In this document: in pieces, positions 57,134 to 64,000 of the stretch
Position numbering within the stretch: position 1 is the first letter of the stretch
How the letters are laid out: each line of letters starts with the position of its first letter
NCBI GenBank assembly: GCA_038503065.1
Contig: JBCAMK010000014.1
Coordinates: 1,364,001 to 1,428,000, forward strand
Direction of reading: 5' to 3'
DNA: 64,000 nt
Origin: Paragyromitra xinjiangensis
Lineage: Eukaryota; Ascomycota; Pezizomycetes; Pezizales; Discinaceae
Translations under genes and position numbers: made by a program
Notes under the pieces: generated by a model
What the model was told of the DNA's origin: nothing
Database searches by the model: none
The model's input: only the letters and a program-made list of their open reading frames with translations

Positions 57134-57184
57134 CTAGAGTGCTTGAACTCGACCATAGTTATGGGAAGTTCTCCAAGGCGCTGA
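57134..57184 (+). pseudogene. Displaced 3' end of the interrupted host gene
   Basis: Begins with the right CTAGAGT copy. In the pre-insertion frame it reads LE-CLNSTIVMGSSPRR then TGA (57182-57184). It is now separated from the rest by the 8.1-kb transposon. Confidence 0.65.
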
Positions 57185-57769
57185 GTGGGTGTAGTTAGAA
57201 GCGATCATTGATTTTTGCCTGATATGTGCTCCTTCTAACGGGTCTGAAATGAGCTTTCATATCAAATTCCTGAGGTTTTCGGTATCTTGTCTCATAGCCG
57301 CTTCATCGTGCTAGACCTAGTTAGTCATGTGTTCCATCTACACTGTGTGCTTAGTCATCACTGCAACCTCGTTCTTTTAAGTCAGAAGTCCATTTGGAAA
57401 AATAGTTAGTTACACCATCATCGAAAATAATTACTACTCTATTCCTCCCCCACACCGAATACCTCCTTGATCTGCCTTCTAAAATATTTATATTGCGAAG
57501 CTGCATAACTAGAGGGATTTGGGTCTTATATTTGGGTTGGAATATCTAAGTGATAATTCCCTTTTTCAGATATTCATTCACGAGCCATAGTTCATGATCC
57601 TACAGCATCCAACGAAGCATCACGATGGCACATTGAAATTTCGACCCTCATTCTTCATTGCCGAATTCCCTAAAGCAATTGCATGTTCGACAGCAGTAAA
57701 ATGAAAACAACCCCATCCGGGGGCATGTTCGCTCCGTCTACAACATTGCCCTTAGCGAACCCTGAAGTT
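57185..57769. other. Noncoding stretch
   Basis: No gene or repeat seen; likely 3' flank of the host gene. Confidence 0.4.
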
Positions 57770-58986
57770 CTATTTCGGTAGCTTATGCTGCTCCACCCCG
57801 TCGCCATCTCTGATGGTCCCATCAAACGTTCCTTTCCCTGGCATCAGATCCCCAAAATTCACCTTACACGGACACGGTATCTCCGGAATCGCAACACCAG
57901 TCACACTCATCTGGATATAATCCGCTAGCTGCACACCGTACTCAATTGGCTGATCCTTCGCCGTGTCCCAAATGTCGCCGACCGTCAGCTGGCTTCCGTC
58001 ATCCCTGAGCACGCCCTGCGGAATCTCCATGTGGATGCGCATCGCCTGTGGCATCGGGCCACGCAGGCACTTGAAGATGTCCTTGGGGAGTGGAACAAGT
58101 TTGTTTGGGGCTAAGCAGAGCATCAGGTTGCTCGTGTCGTAGGATTTGATGTACAGCGCTACAGGTGTTTTGATTGAAACACTGGTGCCCAGGCAGCAAA
58201 GCGCATTGATTTCGGATCCAATCTGAATTGTTCAGGGACGTGTACTAACAGGGGTTGAAGAGAAGGGAGAAGGGATGGGGAAGTACCTTTGGGTCGGAGT
58301 TCCTCTCAGCATTGCCGTACTTACTGCAGCCGATGAGCTCAAGAGGGTTGGTGATTGGTTGGTTTTAGTCATTAACCCTCATAACGGTCGCCTGAGCAGC
58401 GATATCAATTTCCGCAGAGAGGGTATTGTTCGGCTAGCTAGAACATGGTATCTGGTTGATAATCGCCGAGGAATCGCCAGTACTTGGAGAAGTATTAGTT
58501 CTGGAGGGAAGACAAAACCCCTGGGCCCTCACAGGTGAATCTCACGGACGCGATCTTCTGGTCTTGGTTTCGCGCGACGGACCACTCGAGGTACTCGTCC
58601 TGCGAGAGTCGGGTCGCGTCGGCCATTTGCCAACGTAGGGGCTGGCGGCCGTGGTACCTGGTATTGATCTTCTCCAGTTAGCATTGACTCCCTGCTCCCC
58701 ACTACAAGCGGGAGCCGCGGAACAACGCAATCTCACGATATTTGGAAATGCATTCCACTCAATCACCGAGCCCTGCTGGTCCGTCTCAAAGGGCGTCTTG
58801 GTACCGTTAAAAAACTGGCGAAGCGCTGTTCTTGGCTTATCACAGGGGCCTGGAAGACCGCCTGCAATCTCATCGTTCATCCATTTGGAGACGTACTTCT
58901 CTGACTAAATCGCCTTGTTCTCGGGTGAGATCATCGAGGTTGCCAGGTGGGCTGGAGGCAGTGATGGTACTGGCACGAAGAGACAT
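57770..58986 (-). pseudogene. Decayed gene of unknown family
   Basis: Best part is 58123-57770 and its upstream exon: NPLELIGCSKYGNAERNSDP, a 64-bp intron (58289-58226, GTACTT...CAG), then GSEINALCCLGTSVSIKTPV, NLMLCLAPNKLVPLPKDIFK, MEIPQGVLRDDGSQLTVGDI and a stop. Farther upstream, coding pieces appear in shifting frames: MSLRASTITASSPPGNLDD (ATG 58986), ALRQFFNGTKTPF, VIEWNAFPNIVRL, and EYLEWSVARNQDQKIASVRF-TCEGPG, with stops between. Codon use in these pieces is GC-rich and natural, so a once-functional gene is likely. I do not recognise the family. Confidence 0.5.
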
Positions 58987-60063
58987 AGTGGCTGAGAGGA
59001 GAACGTTGCTTGCTAGTGATGGCACGGAGGCGGAATTGCGGTGCTTCGGGAGTTGGGATTTATAGGAAATTCATCGGACGATGGAGGGCAGGAACGGTAG
59101 AGTCCGTAGATGCGTAGAAAAATCCGCGATACGAGGGCGTAATGGGCAAGGCTAGCTGAATGCACATTTCCCCCCGACTGAAGGCGTGTATGGCTGGGTA
59201 TATCAAGGCCGCTCGTCCTATGCTTTCGACCAAAACACAACCTACCTCGGCCCGTTCAACGGACACGTAAGTTACATGGTAGGCAAAGATCGACTTCGGA
59301 CCGATGCCAACTTGCCAACTGAGTCTGTTATTTCTGTCTGATGTGGTGCGGCAGCATCCAAGTAGAGTGCTAGCGAAGATTCAAGCTCTTTAAATAGGGA
59401 TACAACCACCACGTTCAATAGATCGATATATATAGCGAGAGTTAAGTCTGGGAACATTTCCCTTCACCAATAGGTAGATAAATACGACATAAGTCATCTG
59501 CTAACTCTTTTATGGTCGGTATAGTTGTGTGGTTTGGCCCTGTTGTAAGCTTGCCCTGAAGTTTACCTCAGGGTTGAGCGCAGATGAGAGGGTCGATCAT
59601 TTTTCTACACTGCTTAGTCATTTCTTTTTTTACAGCTGCTTGCTTAAGCTAATTGCTACATGTACATAGCTATTCTAGATTTCTTCAGTTACATGCCGTG
59701 AGCAGCCTTGTCTGCAAATAAGATGTGGAACCATCATATATTTCCCGAAGTGCGAGCTCGAGCAGGGAGGGACTGGGCGCCGCGCAGCGGCACAAGAGCC
59801 CGAATGAGCGAGTAATTTGGTAAAAAAAAAAGCTACATCTATGTTCCCTCAGCCTAGGTACTTCATAGCGTTGAACACGGCGAAGCTCCAATCTTCTAAA
59901 CAGCTTTACCGATTTGTTATCGAAACGGAACTAGTGCAGGGATTAGTCATTGCTTAGTTCGCATTTTGAGAGTAGGAGTATAAAAGCTTCCCCTGAAGAG
60001 CTTCACTTGAAGGAGCAGCAAACACCCCAACCCTCCACCTTCTCCATCAACTCCCCTCTCACG
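58987..60063. other. Noncoding stretch upstream of the kinase
   Basis: No gene supported. An A-tract (59821-59830) and CT-rich leader (60025-60060) precede the kinase ATG. TATAAAAGC at 59980 is a plausible TATA box, 84 bp before the ATG. Confidence 0.45.
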
Positions 60064-61316
60064 ATGACTGACCATGCCGTGACGCCCACCTACAACTGGA
60101 TATCCGACGTCGAGGATATTGAGCGATACCAGAAGGGTGGTTTTCATCCTGTTAAACTTAACGATAAGATTCACGACCGCTATCGTATTGTGCACAAACT
60201 CGGTTACGGCTCATATTCCACGGTCTGGCTCGCGCTGGACGAGCAGCAGAATCAATACGTTTCACTGAAGTTCGTCGCCGCTGATTCCTCTATAGGCAGG
60301 GTAGAGATTGAGGTTATGCACCACCTTAGGCGAGGGGAAGGCTTGTTCTCTGATACTCCAGAACTCTGGCGTCCAGGTAATGAGTCAGGGAGCGAGTTTG
60401 TTATAAAAACATTTGATGAATTCGAAATTCAGGGCCCGAATGGCAATCATTTATGCATTGTTACTGAACCTCTAGGACCGAGCCTAAATAGCATGCTGGA
60501 ACATTTGGACAGTTGGCGGCTACCCCCTAATGTTGGCCGGAGAGTAGCTACGCAGCTAGCTAGGGGTCTATCTTACCTTCATGCGTGTGGCATTGTACAT
60601 GGAGGTATATATCAGTGTTCGTTGGGTGAAATACATAAGTGAACCGAATTCTAACTCACATCCCAATTACAGACCTCCACACTCATAATATCCTCTTCCA
60701 TATACCCGGCCTGAGCCTCTGGACCGCTGAAGAAGTCCAGGAGTATTTCGGCGAACCCTACAAAGTTAAAATCAAGCGACTAGACGGGCAACCACTCACA
60801 CATATCGCACCAGAGTATGTGGTCCGTCCTCCATCCTCGCACAAGATGCTCCCTCTCTGTCTGACCGATACCTGCGCTATCCGAATCGCCGATTTCGGAG
60901 AAGCGTTCATCTCAGCGGGTCAGTGTAATCCAAATAAGCGCCTCAATACCCCAGTATGGTACGCTGCACCAGAAGTATTGTTTCAAGATCCCGTAGGCCC
61001 ACCAGCCGACATCTGGGTCCTAGCCTGCTTGCTATACCACGTTCTTGGCGATCATGAGTTATTTGAATCATACGATGGACTTCGAGACGAGATTCTAACC
61101 CAAATGGTGCGCACGTTTGGTATTCTTCCTGAGCGCTGGTGGTGTCGATGGGAAAAGCGATCGCATTACTTTAGTGAAGATGGGAGATTTCAACCGGTTT
61201 CGGGGTTTACTGGACCTAGGACAAAGAAAATATTGGATTTGAACGCACGGCTGAAAGAGCTGGTCCGCGGATCGCAGGAGGAACCTTTGGTACGGCGGCT
61301 CGTATCTACCAAATGA
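60064..61316 (+). CDS. SRPK-like serine/threonine protein kinase
   Basis: 394 residues from two exons (60064-60604 and 60673-61316; 68-bp intron splitting the catalytic Asp codon). Typical fungal SRPK-type start (EDIERYQKGGFHPVKLND), glycine loop LGYGSYSTVW (G47, G49), ATP lysine K69 (YVSLKF), a helix-C Glu around E81-E83, catalytic loop VHGDLHTHNILF (D181, N186; HGD in place of HRD/HTD), DFG at 254-256, activation/APE segment WYAAPEVLF, and ADIWVLACLLYHVL. All catalytic residues are present, so it is probably active. The spacer that splits cellular SRPK kinases is short here. SRPKs phosphorylate Arg/Ser-rich proteins, often splicing factors; many expanded fungal copies have no known target. 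The start at MTDHAV is preferred over upstream in-frame codons because the SRPK N-terminus begins there. Confidence 0.9.
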
Positions 61317-61825
61317 TAAAATCGAATTTCGTGGGTAGCGACCTCGAGCAACCTCGCTTAGCAAAACCACCCGGCGCCCATGCAAGAACCTACACACACA
61401 CGCTGCCAGTGCTCACGGGTGGTAGTGCTGTCGCAGGTAGGAAGTACTATTGCAGGTAGTAGTGCTCAGGCTGTCGCAGAAAGGTGGTGCTATTGCGGGT
61501 GGTAGTGCTATTGCGGGTGGTAGTGCTATCGCAGGTGGTAGTGTTGTCGCAGGTAGTGGGTTAGGGGAGCGGAAGGACTGATGTGCGTAGTTGATGCGAA
61601 AGGATTGCTGATGCGGGAGGATTGTTGACGCGGGTATAAAGAAAGGGCTTCTTTCCCCAGTTCACAACACTTGTGGACTTTCACAAGCTGCTGGACTTCT
61701 TCGTCTGGGCCGGAAAGACGAGGGGGGGACGGCCTTGAGCTATAGTACTTAGTTACAATAGAAATATATAAAGTAATTCTGTGTTCTGTATTTTGTCTTC
61801 ACGATCCTACCTACCTATCAGCAAT
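61317..61825. repeat. Spacer with an 18-bp minisatellite
   Basis: 61410-61560 holds about eight diverged units of GGTGGTAGTGCTATTGCG / GGTAGTGCTGTCGCAG. The rest is noncoding. Confidence 0.75.
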
Positions 61826-62269
61826 ATGGCCTGTACTCGTGACGTGAAGAGATATATTTGCCGTATGAAATCTGTAAAGTGCCAGCGACGTATTTTTGAA
61901 TTACAAGGGCCCGGGTTCTCCTCTATGCGCCGTACTATTGCTCGTGCTACAGCATATACCCACAAGGGTTGGAGTCAAAGTTTCTGGATTGCGTTATCTG
62001 ATGAAGCAGTAAGAATTTACTACACTTGTATTAATACTAGTGACTATCTCAAGACATTTACTAAGTACTGGCAGCTTAATTGGGACACTACCACACTTTT
62101 TGACCCTGCCGATAATGAAGGTGATGGTAATTTTGGGCACCTTATCCGCAACCTTCAGTCTCAAATTGAGTGGGCAACAATTACACCCAGAATTAGAGAC
62201 CCTGATGCACGAAAAATTTTGTTTTCAAAAGTCTTGATGGAAGTGAGGGAAAGAACTGGATTGTGGTAG
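61826..62269 (+). CDS. Unknown small protein
   Basis: 147 residues starting MACTRDVKRYICRMKSVKCQ; I chose this ATG because the upstream part of the frame (MFCILSSRS...) lacks the same composition. Basic N-terminus with two cysteines, then GWSQSFWIALSDEAVRIYYT and a helical C-terminus (GHLIRNLQSQIEW, KILFSKVLMEVRERTGLW). No known domain. It faces the next minus-strand gene tail to tail. Base composition resembles the genes inside the JmjC transposon more than its other neighbours, so it may belong to another mobile element continuing past the window. Confidence 0.45.
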   Translation: MACTRDVKRYICRMKSVKCQRRIFELQGPGFSSMRRTIARATAYTHKGWSQSFWIALSDEAVRIYYTCINTSDYLKTFTKYWQLNWDTTTLFDPADNEGDGNFGHLIRNLQSQIEWATITPRIRDPDARKILFSKVLMEVRERTGLW

Positions 62270-62445
62270 AACAGGACTAGTACTATATATAGTAAACCGG
62301 ACCATTTTTGTAATAATTTCTGCTTTACACATATTTTAGTGATATATTTATTTCGCTAGATAATAACAAACATACCTTATATGCATTATAAATTTCGCAT
62401 ACATTCTACAATTCTAAATCAACGATCCATCACTTATACTTTTTT

Positions 62446-63608
62446 TCACCCTCCCCTCCCTTTGCCTCTACCCCTTCTGCCTCTACCAGCTCCATGTTTT
62501 TTATCCCGTTTACTTTCAGTCTCTATTGTATTTAAATCTCCTACCACATCATCTTGCCAGTCTTCTTCCACCTCCTCATCACCGCTCCGTAACTGACGCA
62601 TTACTGGAGGTGACAAGGTAATAGGAGGTCGTAAAGGTAAAGAAAAAACTAGATTTTCTGGTTCCATACCATCTGGAGCACAAGGTAGTGATAGTGGAGG
62701 AAGTTCAGGGAGATCTATAGAAGATGTATCTGACAATTGTTGATGACCATGCTTAGTAATAGGTGACGAAGATGATGAAGTTTCCCATTGTTGACACATA
62801 GAAATTGTTCGTTTACTAGGACCGGCTAGTGAACTAAGAGTAGATACCGAACCAGGTTTCTACCATAATCAGTAAATATTTAGCCAAACTAGGATAGAAA
62901 TACATACCGAATTTCCAACTGCAAGAATTGATAGCTCTCGTTTCACTTTATACCCCTCAAGACTTGCCAAAAACTTCTCCGACTCTTCTTTTTCTCTTTT
63001 AACTTCCTGTTTTTTCTCCTCGGGATCATGGTATCTAACAACAAGAAAGATCTTGGTGGTAGATCCACCAGGAAAATCTTGCAAAAAGTCATGAATAATA
63101 ATAAGACCTGTCCGAACCTCAAGCCTATGTGGTCCATCTTTTGCATTGAATTGAGTCGCTAAAATAACTTGTTTCACGTCCATGTAGTCAACATTAGAAG
63201 CTTCTGCCTCTATCCAGTTAGGAGACGTTTCAAGCAAGACAGATTGAATATAGTTCGGTAAATCATCAATTTGCTCGTTTAAATCACTGAAGGTTTTGGA
63301 GGATATTCCTATATATACTTTTTAACTTAATCCAATCTCTCACATGATACAACATGACATCTTATACCTAAGCATTTAAACGCAGACCATTTATCCACAG
63401 TAGAGCCAACATAGATAACCAACTTTCAACTATTCGTGGAGCTGTTTTTTTAAAACCTGTTGTTGCTATACGAGTACTGGCAGGAACAAGTAAAGCAGGT
63501 GGATCTCCCAGCCCGTATCTTGATATTTCATTTTTTACTTTTGTATCTGCTTGACTGCATTTAATGGAAGTCTGACGTGCCAGCTCTACAATTTTTCTTC
63601 AGGAAAAT
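62446..63608 (-). pseudogene. Unknown gene, 5' part cut by an LTR
   Basis: Minus-strand pieces: about 63608-63388 (ELARQTSIKCSQADTKVKNE, DPPALLVPASTRIATTGF, PRIVESWLSMLALLWIN), 63308-62908 (FSDLNEQIDDLPNYIQSVLL, VKQVILATQFNAKDGPHRL, LIIIHDFLQDFPGG, then a Glu/Lys-rich coiled segment), and 62859-62446 (KPGSVSTLSSLAGPSKR, Ser-rich, ending RGRRGRGKGRGG). Splice signals are GTATGT...TAG for the last intron; the first intron is less certain (GTCTGC or GTATAAG donor). Upstream coding is severed at 63609 by the LTR. The RGG-rich tail suggests nucleic-acid binding. Family unknown. Confidence 0.5.
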
Positions 63609-64000
63609 TGTAAGACCAGTACTTTGCACCACTACTGAATTCTAAGCGAAGCTTTAGATAGCTCTCTAGACTCTGTAACTCGACCGGCTACTATCCGTAG
63701 CACAATACCCGAGCGCACGTCCTGACAACTTCTTATGAACCGCACAAAGGCAACAATAGTTTAAGCGAGATAAGGGTCGGGGCTGTTCCGTTGAAAGAAC
63801 TTTCTCAATAGGAAGGACACGAGTGTTGAAGCGCGGCTATCTTTAAACAACTCGATACGATGGAGAATTTATCACGGAACAAAGTATGTTGGTAACAAAA
63901 TAATATTGATAAGGCTCGTTCTTCCTCAATGATGATCGACTCAGAATTGACGTCCAATGCAAGAGTATTTATATCCCATCCTCTTTACTACTGTGTGTTC
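63609..64000 (-). mobile_element. LTR, inverted copy, running off the window
   Basis: Starts (plus strand) TGTAAGACC and matches the complement of 55172-55561 with few changes and small indels. Same family as the solo LTR at 54520. Whether it is solo or part of a complete retroelement lies outside the window. Confidence 0.85.

Overview
The window looks like repeat-rich nuclear DNA of a filamentous ascomycete. The signs are short (50-70 bp) introns with GTRAGT-type donors and CTAAC/CTTAC-type branch points, a tRNA-Asp with an intron, a fungal SRPK-type kinase, a secreted FAS1 protein, and Plavaka/CACTA-like transposases. A truffle-like Pezizomycete would fit, but that is inference. Real host genes are sparse; most recognisable coding sequence belongs to mobile elements.

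Region 1 (1-22.2 kb) is a graveyard of Plavaka-like (CACTA-type) transposons. Three copies (A, B, C) share one layout: a C2H2-finger transposase gene and an uncharacterised companion gene are transcribed divergently from a 0.6-0.7 kb spacer. Copy A also carries a third gene reminiscent of DUF6532. Copy B has an uninterrupted 1001-residue transposase. Copy C is broken by CGA-to-TGA stops and a 19-bp tandem expansion. A divergent fourth copy (D, 17.0-20.6 kb) is interrupted by two short inverted-repeat insertions. A sequence family ending in CATCAGCAAAAA punctuates this region, and a 40-bp minisatellite sits at its end.

Region 2 (22.2-47.6 kb) is gene-poor. It holds a decayed minus-strand gene, several MITEs (four families share TA-flanked CAGT-like termini), and two tandemly duplicated membrane-protein genes of which one is frameshifted. 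It also has a two-domain fasciclin gene, a pair of paralogous unknown ORFs, and a tRNA-Asp(GTC) gene.

Region 3 (47.6-57.2 kb) is the most interesting. An 8084-bp transposon (49050-57133) with 46-bp perfect terminal inverted repeats and a 7-bp target duplication (CTAGAGT) lies inside the last exon of a host gene. Removing it restores the exon in frame. It carries an integrase-like DDE transposase (544 aa, five exons) and a complete KDM4-like JmjC histone-demethylase gene (447 aa, four exons, all iron ligands present). It also has an array of about ten 13-bp-arm hairpins and a zinc-ribbon companion gene. A 1042-bp solo LTR with its own 5-bp duplication (TTTAT) later split the zinc-ribbon gene. 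A transposon carrying its own likely chromatin eraser next to its transposase suggests self-encoded anti-silencing.

Region 4 (57.2-64 kb) holds a decayed hypothetical gene, an intact SRPK-like kinase and a small minisatellite. It ends with two unknown genes, the second cut by the same LTR family in inverted orientation at the window edge.
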